A DNA stretch of 64,000 nt, from assembly GCA_905250025.1 (NCBI GenBank), contig CAJNOJ010000349.1, positions 28,766 through 92,765 on the forward strand. The letters run 5' to 3'. The position numbers and the translations under genes are program-made. The notes beneath the pieces are model-generated. The model made no database searches, had not been told where the DNA came from, and saw only the letters and a list, made by a program, of their open reading frames with translations. Of this stretch, positions 11,198-23,100 are shown piece by piece. Position 1 is the first letter of the stretch; every line of letters begins with the position of its first letter. The DNA is from Adineta ricciae (Eukaryota > Rotifera > Eurotatoria > Adinetida > Adinetidae).

Positions 11198-12853
11198 ATG
11201 AATGTAAGTAAATAATATCAGTGTTAATAATTTCTGATCAATTTTTATTGTATTTAGAGTTATCCTGTTTCGAAAGTTGAGCCGAAAGCGACAATGGACT
11301 CCTCCGCATCGTTAGAATTTGCCAAAAAGACAAAAAAGTATGCATTCAATAGTATCTATGTCTCATGAAAACAACATGCATCATTTAGATCTATTTGCAC
11401 ACCTCAAAAGATCCGAATTTGTATAGTTATTATTGCAATACTAATTCTGTTAATTATTGGTGTCATTACATATATCTTTGTTTCTCGTCAAAATGCATCA
11501 TCATCATCAAATCCAATTACAGTTAACGTGACTACAGGCATGTATTATAGTTTTATTTTAAAAAAAGGTCTTATTCATCCCTATAGGTTCAATTCCAACC
11601 TCAGTTTCAATTTCAAGCTCAGCTTCAACCTCAGTTTCAACCTCAGTATCAACCTCGGTTTCAATCTCAATCTCAACTCCAACTTCAGTTTCAACCTCAA
11701 CCCCAGCCTCAGTTTCAAATAGAAATGGTTCTGGTATGAGCACGACTTCGTCCAGTGAGCATTTATTCTTTTTTTATATAACTGATATTGATATTCACAT
11801 TATTTAGATACACAATGTCAAATCTTAAAATTTAGTCCATATCGATCATATTCTACTGGTTCAAAACCTTGGTCACTGGCTATTGCTGATTTAAATAATG
11901 ATAATGCCAACGATATCGCCGTTGTTAATGCAAATGATCCAAGTGTTGGAATTTATTTGAATTATGGAAATGGATCAGTTAAAGTTGCTTCAGTCGTTTC
12001 AACTGGATCATATTCTGTATTTGTTACTGCGGGTGATTTTAACAAAGATAACAATGCAGATTTAGTCGTAGCTCAAGCTTCAGCTAACAGTTTGGGAATG
12101 TTTCGTGGCATTGGTAATGGAAGTTTCAACACACGTATTGATCTACCTGTTGGTAGTTATCCATATGGTGTAAGTAATGGTGACTTCAATGGTGATGGTC
12201 ATCTTGATCTTGTTGCTGTTAACGATTACGATAATACTGCTAGTATTTTATTGGGATTTAGTAATGGAACGTTTAAGAACAATACTGTTGTATCTACAGG
12301 TTCATATGTCACAGCAGTAGTTACTGCTGATTTTAATAATGATAATTATCTAGATTTTGCAGCGACAGATTATTCAAGTAACACAGTAAGTGTTTTTATT
12401 GGTTTTGGCAATGGCAGCTTTCAACAACGTCGACCATATTCAACAGGAACAAGTCCATGGGGTATTACTGTAGGAGATTTTAATAAAGATAATTATGTGG
12501 ATATTGTTACTACTAATTATAAAGATAGTTCAATAAGTTTACTTTATAATAATGGGAATGGAACGTTTCAATCTCAAATTAAATATAAAACAGGATACTA
12601 TCCAATGTCAGTGGCTGTGGGCGATCTAAATCATGATACAAATATTGATATTGTTGTTCCCACCGCTAACGATAATTATATGACTATTTTTCTCAATTCT
12701 GGTAATGGAACTTTCGGTAACGTCATGAACTTAACAGGTGATTGGCAATTATCATCAGTAGGTATTGCAGATTTGAATGGAGACGGTCGGTTAGATATCG
12801 TCGCTACGAGTATATGGAACCAGACTCTAAATATATTTTTAAACTCATGCTAA
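11198..12853 (+). CDS. Type II membrane protein, seven-repeat VCBS propeller
   Basis: Five exons agree in phase: 11198-11203, 11258-11337, 11389-11537, 11587-11754 and 11808-12853. The product has a short cytoplasmic N-terminus, one membrane segment (IVIIAILILLIIGVITYIF) in exon 3, a Ser/Thr/Val-rich mucin-like stalk in exon 4, and an extracellular part with exactly seven ~49-residue FG-GAP/VCBS repeats. Each repeat has a calcium loop such as DFNKDNNAD, DFNGDGHLD or DLNGDGRLD and ends in GNGxF or FLNS. Seven units suggest a closed seven-bladed beta-propeller like integrin alpha. The exon 3/4 junction needs a GC donor (CAG|GCATGT); the nearby GT donor gives a stop within about 50 residues. Paralogous to the pseudogene to the left and to the propeller of the gene at 55.9 kb. 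Ligand unknown. Confidence 0.8.
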
Positions 12854-13433
12854 GTTTTCTTTTCGCTTTATTTCAATTTGAAATAAAAGATCTATCAATA
12901 ATGGATCATAATGTTTCTCTTTCATTTTACGTCTCTCAAAATGAATCACGAGAATGCAATCATTTATTACCGTGTAAAATAACACTTTCAATATGTCTAC
13001 AAGTTTTCTGAGAATAAACGATGGAAATGATGTACGAGATACTTTTACGATGAACATCGTACCCCTGAAGTCTTGATTTTCAAAAGAAGAAGTCGTTTAG
13101 AAATCGCTAACTCTATTTAAGTATTAAAACTTTCCTACGAGTTCTAAACTTGCTAACCGAAGAATATATGTTTGCACCTTTGACTTGTAGCATACAGTCT
13201 GTGACCCATTCATTAGACACCCTCACTTCGTGCTCAATCCTCAGGATAAAGAATGTAAAATTGAAATATTCATCAAATTCAGGAGAAAATAGGATAATTC
13301 ATATGAGAACATATAATAATAAAAACTGTTGAATTTATGAAAATCAATCCATAAATGAATTACGAACAACATCCAATTACTTCTCAAATTAGTTCTTTTT
13401 AGTAAAATATGTACCAAGGAAAGTAATTAAAAT
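12854..13433. other. Convergent intergenic region
   Basis: Lies between the ends of a plus- and a minus-strand gene. An AATAAA signal is near 12880. No gene seen. Confidence 0.5.
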
Positions 13434-14399
13434 CTAAACAACAGTTCTTTTACTTTGTAAAGGTACTGTTTGTGAATGAAGTTGATTCGATCGCATAAAA
13501 CAGATAGCATTTTTAACATTTCGTCTAAAAGCACTTGACATAATTATATAAATATAAAATGTCCCAGCATACAATAGAAAACTAAATAGAACACAAACAT
13601 TTCTCCAAACACCTTCTTGCGCTACTCTTAAATTTGATTTAACCATTGATTGAGTAATTTGTGTATAAATATTAAATAGAAAATTTGGTGTTGTACCAAC
13701 AAATATAACACTAAATTCAACAATCATCATTAAATTAACTTGACGATGAAGTCGACTATGATGAACATTTCGTACTGAATAAAGATTATACCATGTAAGT
13801 ATAGAAAAAATAGCCAAAATCACCATCGGTACACAACTACAGGCAACTAAATTAAAATAATTAAGAAATTGTGCATATAGTGCTCGATCACTATTTGATG
13901 CTGTACATCCATTTCCTGAATAATAAATTCCATCTGGAATAAAGATTATAAAATAGATCAAACTAATTATAATTGTAATAATTGCAGCTCGTTTGAATGT
14001 CATTAAACGTCGATAACGTTCATGATGTGACGTATTTAAAAATCGATCAATACATGATAAACAAATGTATATGTATGACATATAGAAACTCCAACGTCCA
14101 AATAGCCAACGAATTTTGCAATAAACTATGTTACCAACTAATGGATCAATGCCAGTAATAGTGACCATACTACGTGGAAAACGAGATGTCCACAAAGATG
14201 TTAAATTACTGGTAAATAACATAATTAAGAAAATACAATTTGACATTTGACGAAGTGTTTTATTTCGAAGGAAAACAAGAATATTTATTAGATTTCCTAT
14301 TGTACCAATGACAATGAAAATCATTATACCATAACCATCGAGAAACTTAGCGATTGATTGAAGACGAAGAATTTCATTGTTATCCGCTGAACTTGTCAT
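13434..14399 (-). CDS. Rhodopsin-like GPCR (neuropeptide/FMRFamide-receptor type)
   Basis: Single exon, 321 residues, seven hydrophobic segments. TM1 carries GNLINILVF (the conserved Gly-Asn). A Cys before TM3 (YCKIRW) and one in extracellular loop 2 (NGCTAS) can form the usual disulfide. TM3 ends in CIDRF, replacing DRY. TM5-TM6 are joined by a short basic loop. TM7 is YAGTFYIYIIMSS, followed by the helix-8-like AFRRNVKNAI. The NPxxY motif is not present in canonical form. The family is greatly expanded in bdelloids, with distant similarity to FMRFamide and other peptide receptors. The ligand cannot be inferred. Confidence 0.82.
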   Translation of the reverse strand: MTSSADNNEILRLQSIAKFLDGYGIMIFIVIGTIGNLINILVFLRNKTLRQMSNCIFLIMLFTSNLTSLWTSRFPRSMVTITGIDPLVGNIVYCKIRWLFGRWSFYMSYIYICLSCIDRFLNTSHHERYRRLMTFKRAAIITIIISLIYFIIFIPDGIYYSGNGCTASNSDRALYAQFLNYFNLVACSCVPMVILAIFSILTWYNLYSVRNVHHSRLHRQVNLMMIVEFSVIFVGTTPNFLFNIYTQITQSMVKSNLRVAQEGVWRNVCVLFSFLLYAGTFYIYIIMSSAFRRNVKNAICFMRSNQLHSQTVPLQSKRTVV

Positions 14400-14999
14400 C
14401 GTTTTGACCCAGAAAACAAAGTTTGACTTAGATTCACTTCTTTTCTAACGATATAAATGATATAGATTTTGCATTTTCATTATTATATATAATACTCGGT
14501 TATTTCCCTATGTTAGAAACTCTTAGGAGGAAATTACGGATCTATGTGTCAGATTAAAATATTACAAGACGTCATCAAGAGACTATTGTCATCTTTATGC
14601 ATTACGAAATCAAAAATCACATCAAAATTCAAATACTTTATTTTAATTTAAAAAAAAACGTCAGAAAGACCTTGTAGCCATATTAAGGTGTTTCTCTGAT
14701 CTTCGTTCGCATCTACATCTTCATTATTAAAAAAGATGTTCATTTGATCCATTCATAGAATGCACTTACATGTTGATAATAAGTAGTGCTCATCATCTCT
14801 GAATTCGTTGACTCTTTTAAGGAAGAATTTTCCTTTGGTCCGTTCTGTATAGATTGTATCGATATTAAATGAACTAAGTTACAGACGAATTCACATGTTG
14901 CACTATTAGAATTTTTTGTTTAGATCAACCAACGATCAATCGCGTTAGTCAATGTCCTTTGTACACCATCTTGAGGGCGATGCTGAGTACCATATTTAC
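14400..14999. other. Intergenic
   Basis: Upstream of the GPCR. No gene recognised. Confidence 0.45.
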
Positions 15000-15645
15000 A
15001 CATCAATTTCATCCTTGTGTCGCCGTTAGATTTGAAGCAACGAAATCATCTAGATTTTTCAAAAATGAGAGAAGACAAAATGAAAAGAAAAGGAAATTTT
15101 GAATACAGTAGAGCTTCTTTATACTGAACATCATCAGGACTTTCAGGACAAATCTCCATGGATTGAGACTAAATTTGGAAAGATGTGAATCAGGGTGGTT
15201 CCACCAGATTCTAACAGTATTGATCGAGTAATAATCTTTTCTTCTTCATCTATTTGAGACTACGATCACGCGAGGTGATCACAGGTATACTACTGACTTA
15301 TTTATTGAGTTGTTTTCCAACTGTACGTAAACGATAGTTCATTGATAAAGAAATACATATCTTTTGCAGAACTATTCCATGATAAAAAGCACCGAAAAAT
15401 ATTGTCATTTATTCGATTTAACTACTTTTTAGAGTGTGACTTTCAACTTTACTTCCATTCAGCGTTGGAAAAAACATGAGAAAAACAGCATATGTTCGTC
15501 TACATATTTGCCTATGACAATTATCATATACATCATTTCGAAAATCTGAATACACAGAAAAGAAAAATCTATGACGTCATTGTATGTTTTACGTCAGTTG
15601 TGAATCGTAAATATTTTTATTTCGGCGAAATTTGTCGAGACAAAG
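15000..15645 (+). repeat. Left copy of ~650-bp direct repeat
   Basis: Matches 17020-17668 in the same orientation. Similarity is moderate at the left end (small indels and substitutions) and near-identical over the last ~250 bp (15400-15645 versus 17420-17667). It ends exactly at the single N at 15646. The second copy has a 64-codon open frame (17088-17279) that is interrupted in this copy, where TGG has become TGA near 15187. No LTR-type ends (TG..CA), primer site or polymerase lie between the copies. It may be a genuine duplication or an allelic contig end placed beside its own homologue. Confidence 0.7.
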
Positions 15646-15646
15646 N

Positions 15647-16131
15647 AGTTAACCATGCACGATGGTCTTCGTCTACCGCGACTTTTCCGAACAGCTGGTT
15701 TTAAAACCGATCTCGCTGATCTTACGAATTTAGCTAGTTGTCGAATGTACACGTCTGCCAGTGAAGTATGGAATGGACTTGCAAAAAATGCTACTGAAGG
15801 TCTTGGCTCTCCGACATTGATTATTCCTACGACGGCATTACTTTTTCTCGGGCAAGTCCTACCGTTTATGAACTTAGGATCTCTTATCTATCAGCAGATC
15901 AATAATTCATCAACTTCTTACTGGTTCCATTTGTATTCTACGATGACTCTGATTTCTGTCGTTTCTGCTTATCTACCTCGTATTCTTGGAATAACTCGTT
16001 TCCGTCAAGACTGGCGTGGAGCAATTTTACATCCATTTGGCATCGTACTACTTCTAGGAATACAATGGTATGCTTTCGCCCGTAAAATCATCGGTTGCAA
16101 GACAAGCTGGCGTAACCGAGCGTATGTATAA
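15647..16131 (+). CDS. HpnB-like family 2 glycosyltransferase, C-terminal part
   Basis: Open from the single-N join to a stop at 16131, so the N-terminus and the nucleotide-sugar-binding GT-A core are missing from the assembly. The visible ~160 residues match the end of bacterial hopene-associated glycosyltransferases (HpnB). First comes a DGLRLPRLFRTAGFKTDL segment, then LASCRMYTSASEVWNGLAKN followed by ATEG (family pattern CRMYrg..EVW.GL.KNATEG). Three membrane segments follow (about PTLIIPTTALLFLGQVLPFM, the SVVSAYLPRIL region, and HPFGIVLLLGIQWYAFA), and the end is W..RAYV. In bacteria the family acts on membrane lipids; the substrate here is unknown. Flanked by direct repeats of rotifer-like DNA. 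An HGT candidate, but the flanking N means its placement here needs checking. Confidence 0.7.
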
Positions 16132-17019
16132 ACGTCAATTTTTTTGTACAATGAAGCGAACAAAACGATATGTAGGTGAATGATCAGTTTTTTCTAAATA
16201 AATATTTGTTTTTTTTCCTTCGATCAAATATTTTAAAAAAGAATATGATGAACAGACAATGCTAAACAAGTGACAATTAACATTTGATAGTGATTCGATT
16301 AGATTCAATGCGAATGACGAATATCAAACCAATTGTCTTGTGGAACGTTGTTTTTCTTTTTGAGAAATCTAAAATCACATTCTATTTATCTAATGCTCGC
16401 ATCAATCGCGAAAACAATGTCAACGCACAGTTACATATGGAACAAAAAAACGTTCGATCAGTTTCTTCTTTCTGTTCTCAATCAATGCATTGTGAATGTA
16501 TTCTATGTTGTCCTCGTTCGAAAACTACGAGTTCAGAAACAAAATGCTGTTTAGAAAAGTGTGTTACAGTAAATAAAAAGAAAATATTCCATTAGAAAGC
16601 ATACCATAGGTCCTTGACCACTACACTATGATTCATTTTGTACTTTCAAGTTACCGTCTAGGCTCTTATCTAGTCGAAACTGAACAAAACGTTAAAAACC
16701 AAGAAAAGCTTGACAGAATTGAGAAATATTGAATAATTGAATAAATATAATATACAGTTTTTTCTTCTACATCATTTTTCTTCACAGTGAACCTGTTTAA
16801 ACTTGATCCAGTCATTTGTAGGAACTAGCGTTTTAGACAACCGTTTGAAGTATAGTGAATAAAAATATATTCTCGATACTGTGTAAATTTATTTAAATGC
16901 GATCTCTCGACATTCTTACCGCTCAGCAGTATGCAGCTGATAATTAATAACTAATTAGTTACATTTAATAATGAATTAGGGTCGAAATTCCTGTAATTCG
17001 AGGATGAGAGTAGCACGTT
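16132..17019. other. Intergenic
   Basis: No supported gene. The overlapping open frames at 16284-16595 lack recognisable domains. Confidence 0.4.
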
Positions 17020-17668
17020 TACACATCGCTTTCATCCTTGTCTCACCGTTCGATTTGCAGCAACGAAATCATTTAGGTTTTTGAAAAATGAGAGAAGACT
17101 TAAAATCTAAAGAAAAGAAAATCTTAGACACAGTAGAGCTTCTTTATACTGAGCATCATCAGGGCTTTCGTGATAAATCTCCATGGATTGAGATTACATT
17201 TGGAAAGATGTGGATCAGGATGGTTCCACCAGATTCTAACAGTCTTGATCGATTAACTATCTTTTCTTGTTCATATATTTGAGACTATGATCATGCAGGA
17301 TAACCACCGATATACTACTGACTTATTTGTTGAGTTGTTGTCCAAACTACATTAAACGACAGGTCATTGATAAAGAAATAGATATCTTTTGAAAAACTAT
17401 GCTATGATAAAATGCACCGAAAAATATTGTCATTTATTCGATTTAACTAGTTTCTAGAGTGTGACTTTCAACTTTACTTCCATTCAGCGTTGGAAAAAAC
17501 ATGAGAAAAACAGCATATGTTCGTCTACATATTTGCCTATGACAATTATCATATACATCATCTCGAAAATCTGAATACACAGAAAAGAAAAATCTATGAC
17601 GTCATTGTATGTTTTACGTCAGTTGTGAATCGTAAATATTTTTATTTCGGCGAAATTTGTCGAGACAA
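17020..17668 (+). repeat. Right copy of ~650-bp direct repeat
   Basis: Second copy of the repeat at 15000-15645. It contains an uninterrupted 64-codon frame at 17088-17279 and a second frame from 17517 that is shared with the other copy. Neither product is recognised, and they may not be real proteins. Confidence 0.7.
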
Positions 17669-18353
17669 AGATATCATTGCCATGCTTTATTCTCACAATT
17701 GTGTGATGTCCGAAAAAGCATTGATGAAAAAACACTGATGATTAACAACATTAAGTGAATGAATATTCATAAAAAAAAGATTTATGTTATTGATAAACAT
17801 AAGTTTGCCATAAAATGATCAACATAATTCAATTGTTCTGATTTCTAAACCAGTTTGCTGAAGAATATGAAGCGCAAGATTCTTTTTATCATTATTAATT
17901 TATAGAAATTCAAGTTGTGATCAAAGTGATAGTTTTGTTTGCAGGGCTTGATGATGATCGATTTTAAAATTGCCAACGTATTGTTCGTTCACTGTCATCT
18001 CACTCTACTTTGAAAACGAACTCACCATCAGTGAAATGCTTTGGTAGAAAAACGGAAGAAACAAGCGTATTGAAAAGATAACGAACATATGTTATCTTCT
18101 CTCAAAATGACGAGTAGATCTATTTGCGGAAGGTAGGTTGCCTCCTTTTTTTTGAATTGCTAGGAAATAAATTTCTACCAACTTAAAAGCAGAATTATAT
18201 GAATAATCATGACAAATTATCATGTGTTATCACGGGTAATAAAATACGTAATTATAACTGGGCGTGGGTGAGTGACATTCGAAAAGTAAGACGATTTTTT
18301 TCCAATCTGTTATCAATGGGATAGATCATCAAGTGGGGATATTGTAGTGGTAG
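17669..18353. other. Intergenic, upstream of defensin-like gene
   Basis: No gene seen. A G-rich segment at 18256-18270 (GGGCGTGGGTGAGTG) and GTGGGGATATTG near 18333 lie just upstream of the TATA box. They could be regulatory, but I cannot assign a factor. Confidence 0.4.
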
Positions 18354-18362
18354 TATATATAA
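18354..18362 (+). promoter_or_regulatory. TATA box of the defensin-like gene
   Basis: TATATATAA lies 148 bp before the ATG. A start of transcription about 30 bp downstream would give a short non-coding first exon that ends at 18439. A GT-AG intron (18440-18499, donor GAA|GTAAGT) separates it from the coding exon, whose ATG is at 18502. Confidence 0.5.
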
Positions 18363-18501
18363 CAATCAATCACTTGTAAAAATTCATATTCTATTTGGAA
18401 CTTACAAGTAAAAGAAACCATCAAAACTATCAAAGAGAAGTAAGTACATACTTCAAAGTAATATATTGAAAACAATCACAAATAAGATATTCTATTTAGA
18501 A

Positions 18502-18817
18502 ATGTCAAGCTACAAGAATTTCATAGTAATTGTACTCATCGCTGTCGTATTCATAGCAGTAGAAGCGATGAATCAATCCAATACAAGTGCAGAAAGTAGT
18601 AAGAAGAGAAACGATTTCAATTGATATCGAGTTGAATAATGCGTGTATAGAAATGAATGTGGGCAATGATGCATCACTTGTTCGTCGTGTCTATTACTGC
18701 GATGGTACGGATCAAAAAAATCAAGCCAAATGCAGAACTTGGTGTCGGATACATGACTTTGCTTCAGGTGCTTGTATTCCTTATCACAGCAAAATACGAT
18801 GTTTTTGCAGAAATTAA
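18502..18817 (+). CDS. Six-cysteine (CS-alpha-beta) defensin-like secreted peptide
   Basis: Coding exons 18502-18595 and 18651-18817 are joined across a 55-nt intron (donor A|GTAGTAAG, acceptor GTGTATAG|A). Without splicing the signal-peptide frame stops after about 41 codons; with it an 86-residue precursor reads through. Residues 1-22 form a signal peptide (FIVIVLIAVVFIAVEA core). A short pro-part ends in a dibasic RR, followed by a mature domain of about 42 residues. Its cysteines are spaced C-x10-C-x3-C-x9-C-x8-C-x1-C, with Gly two residues before the fourth. This is the invertebrate defensin pattern (CxxxC, GxC, CxC). Expected role: an antimicrobial peptide, with net positive charge from several Lys/Arg. 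A TATA box, a 5'UTR intron and an AATAAA signal (about 18873) make a complete small gene. Confidence 0.72.
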
Positions 18818-20142
18818 CCAACGACGATCACGCATTTTCGATTAATCCAGAATTTTAACGAAAATTTGATATGAATAAAGATTAATAATAAATAAAAGTA
18901 ACAGAATGATTAACATACACTATGAATCCTTTCATTTATACAAACATTTTCCCAAGTAAATTCATTTCCATCTGAAGTGTTTTATCTATCACATTTGAGT
19001 GCAGAGATTTGAATACAACGCAGGACAACGCTGCTTGTTTGGTTCGACTGAGAAGCAACATTGATTATTTCTAGTGTATTATAAATAAATTTTGATAATC
19101 TGAATCTTTCTTTTACAACAAGTCTTCGTGATGATTGCCACTTAGTATTGATTTTTCTTGCTGCACTTTATTCGAGAATCTAACAAACATTTTTTTTTCA
19201 CTCCAAATATTTCGCTGGTGCGTGATCGTCAGCTGTAAAAAACAAAAAAACCGACGCATATGCACAAAAAACGAGTTTACTACTGAAATCGAGCTGTGTG
19301 GCCGACCGCCTTCAAAATAATCTTTCATATTTCTCTCAATCGAGTTCGGAGATCTTGAGGGTGAAACTCACCCAAATCATTGTTGAAGCCCTTGGCATCA
19401 TAAGGAAACCATTCTAGATGTGCTGGACATTGTGAAATGTAGGAATGCATTCAAAAATAGCTCCTATTCTAATGAAATATGTGCTTTAATTGAACATGGT
19501 TAAAGTACCAATTATGTGTTACGGATAACAGGTTTGAAGCATTCTACCACTGTAACAAACAGAAAATATGAGCGCAATATTAGAATCAATCAGTGTCTTC
19601 CAATCGTTTATACAGTTCACTATGTGACTCGCTGTGCCTTTTATAGAGCCCATCGGGTCCAACAACTTTTGGACCCGGATTCTAACTCTGATTATCTAGA
19701 AGTTTAAAATAAATCTTCTACCGGGTACACATCCGTCACAATCTTAAACTGGTGACTGGAGTTAAGCTCACACTGATGCTTGCAACAGAAGTCCGAGCTT
19801 TCAATGTCTATATGCGCTCTCATCCAAATTATATTAATGAACATCACAATTACGTGATTATTTTCTTCTATGGTATTCATTAACTGTAAACTACTGCAAA
19901 CACACGTTCAATAAATACAAAGACAAAAAAGTCAAAGCCATGATCATTGTGTAGTTTTGGTATACATTAGGTGATCATATTTCTACGAGCTTTTGTCACG
20001 CTACTAGTTTTTTCCTCGTTCTATATAATCCTCCATTACTTATTCGTTATTATTCTAATAAAGACAACATCGTTTTTCTCATTCTCATATAGTTAATCCT
20101 TTGAGATAAACTAGTCAGAATGCGGTGTCTGTATTGAAGACA
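18818..20142. other. Intergenic
   Basis: 1.3 kb with no recognised gene. A short upstream open frame (ATG at 20120, five codons) precedes the receptor gene. Confidence 0.45.
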
Positions 20143-23100
20143 ATGATTAGAATTGAAGGTAGAGAAATATTTCAGGTTTTTGTGCTACTTTTTCTTCGGT
20201 TGACATTGACGACATGTCGGCTGAATATGGACCATATCCAAGAAATGGCTGGTAGCAATGTATTAGAATACGATTGTTTGGATTATCATCGTCAATATCG
20301 AACAAAGCTTGCTAATCAAGATTTATTCGATATCACTACTGAATTGATATCATTTTGTTTTCGTCCAATGTATCAATCTAATGAAACACCAGAGACATTC
20401 GTTCACCCACTTGCTCGTCAACTTTCATTTAAAAGCGTGAGTGACATGGGCATCACTCCAGAACAACTTCTGTCATGGTCGATTCCAATGGTTGTAGTTG
20501 AACGTTATCAACTTTATTTGAGCAACTACAAGATGGCATTAATGAATGAGCATTACTACAATTGCACTCCTCCACAATTTGGTATGCGATGCCAATATTC
20601 ATTTGGATCTCGTCTCAAACAAGGCATGTCATTCGAGGATCTTGTAGATGCGACATTTCGAAGTAAACAATCGTATGCAGAGTCAGAGGACGGAGTAACA
20701 CTGTCAGCACCGATACCATGTTATGTTCTAATTGCATGTCATCGAAATGGAATAGAATGGTGTCTTGATTGGCGTGAAATTTGTGATGGAATTGTGGATT
20801 GTTTTGATGAAGGCACCGATGAAGAACATTGTTTTGCATTGGAAATGAATAAATGCAAAATAGATGAATATCAATGTCACAATGGTATGTGCATTGCAGA
20901 AGATCTCTGGGATGGCGGCGAAGGTGACGCAGATTGCTTGGATCGATCTGATGAAATTCTGGATGCATCTTATTTGAATAAGTGTTATCAAGATGTGTCA
21001 TTTCGATGTGAACAACACTCCTGTCGGCCAAGTAATAGACTATTTGCATGCGGTGATAGTGACTGTGTGACAAGTTTTAAACCGTGCCATAGTGGTCGAC
21101 ATCACCTATTGATTAATTCGACATTACGGCAAGGTGATTTGAATGAAGAATGTTGGGTGACAATGGCCTGTTTGACTAAACTTATCAAACAAATCAACGG
21201 AAAATCATGCGATATGTGGTTAGCGAATGACTCCGCTAGTACACATCTTGCAGCGTGTCATTCTTTCTTTCAATTTCCAACGGTTGCAGTCTATTCGAGT
21301 CATGTTCGATTTTACTATAGCAATGTTCAATATCGTGACAATCTGACGAATAATTTTGTGCCTGACTACATATGTTACAACAGAGAACTTTGCGAGTTTA
21401 GTTCATTTCATCCAGGCCCTCATAATAATCTTACTTGTGTGAACGAATGGAATGAATGGCCAGAATGGTATAATTTAGTTGAGAATCCTTGGAGTCTATT
21501 AGTACGATGGGTCGAGGAAAATTTTCGCTTTTGTTTCGTCTCGAAACATTTTCTTATAAATGCAATGACAGATTCAAACTACTTCAACTTATATCAATGT
21601 TTAAACTCGTCGAAAATGATTCCTTTCCGTCGCATCAAAGATAATTTGAACGATTGCATCGAGGGTGATGATGAATACCACCAAAATAGTTGTTCTCTAA
21701 ACGACCGACATCGAATCAGATGCGGTGAAGCAAACGAGTGTTGGTCATCGATATACAAAAAGTTTGCCTGTGAATCGAGCAACGAACGAAGCAAAGAAAT
21801 TCTCCCATTTCAAAGCTTTTGTGATGGCATCCGACAATACTTTTACCACAACTTGAACAGACAAATTCGATTCGATGAATCTGATTGTGATATCGATTCG
21901 TTATGTGACAACATCTATTCACGATGTGATGGATTTTGGGCGTGTGACGATGGACGTGATGAATGGAACTGTGATCAATTACCATGTCCATTAGGAAGTC
22001 ATCCATGTATCTCTCGTCACAACTACACAGTATCATGTCTACCTGGCGATCGTGTCAACGATAGTGTCGATGATTGCCTTGGAGCAACTGATGAACAAGA
22101 AGATTGCATCGTATTCGACTCGAACAACGGTCTTACTCGTCTTCGATGTTTAGACAGTAACGAGTGTTTAGGATCATCACAATTCTGCAACGGTATAGTT
22201 GAATGTCCACGCTATGGAGATGACGAAAAATTCTGTGAACATCAACGGTTCACATGTCATCAAAGCGCATCGCACGAACGAAATCAACTCGAACAAATTC
22301 TTTGCAGCTTTAATGAAGACAATAAGCATAGAATTAGATTCTTTTCGGTCCACACGTCATCACCGTATCCTGCTTCAACACAGCCATATAATCACAATGA
22401 TCACGCACATTTGGGCGAAACCAAAAACGACAAAGGCCAAGAAGACTTGCTGCAAGTGAACACAAATCAAACATTCACAAAAGAAGATCAACGTTGGTCA
22501 CATTATTGTAATCGTGGCATAATGATTGAAAAACAGCTGAATAATCTATCATCATATGAATGTTTATGTTCAGCCAGTTATTATGGTAATCAATGTCAAT
22601 ATCAAAATCAACGAGTTTCTTTATCATTGAAATTAAGTTCAACCAATCGATATGAAACTTATGCAATTGTCATCTTATTAGTTGATGAACAAAACAATCA
22701 AATCACAACATTTACTCAATTTCAATACATTGCAAAACAAAGCTGCACTATGAAATGGCATGGAGTTCTTTTGTATCCAACAAGACCAAACAATATTTTA
22801 ACAAATTATAGTGTTCGAATTGATGTTATTGAAAAGAATTCACTGATTTACATTGGCCATTGGTATTATTCGATTCCATTTATGTTTTTACCTGTGAATC
22901 AGTTGGGTATTGCATTGAACTTATCATCGAATGTGATCGTAAGAAAAGCGAAATGTGATGAGAACTGTTTAGATGGAAAACAAGAATGCATCGAATACAT
23001 TAATATGAAAAACAAATCATTTTGTCGATGGATAACAGCTGAATCAAATGAAAATAAATGTTCCAGTCAATCTCTATTTATTGGTTTGACAAACAATCGT

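Noticed and set aside
11528-11743. Open frames reading FNLSFNL (+) and EVETEVE (-)
   Set aside because: They are shadow frames of the Ser/Thr-rich stalk exon of the VCBS gene.
16284-16595. Cys-containing 103-codon frame
   Set aside because: Overlaps another frame of similar length; the cysteine spacing fits no family and there are no start or splice features.
15000-17668. LTR retrotransposon
   Set aside because: The direct repeats lack TG..CA ends, primer-binding site, polypurine tract and any polymerase or gag frame between them.
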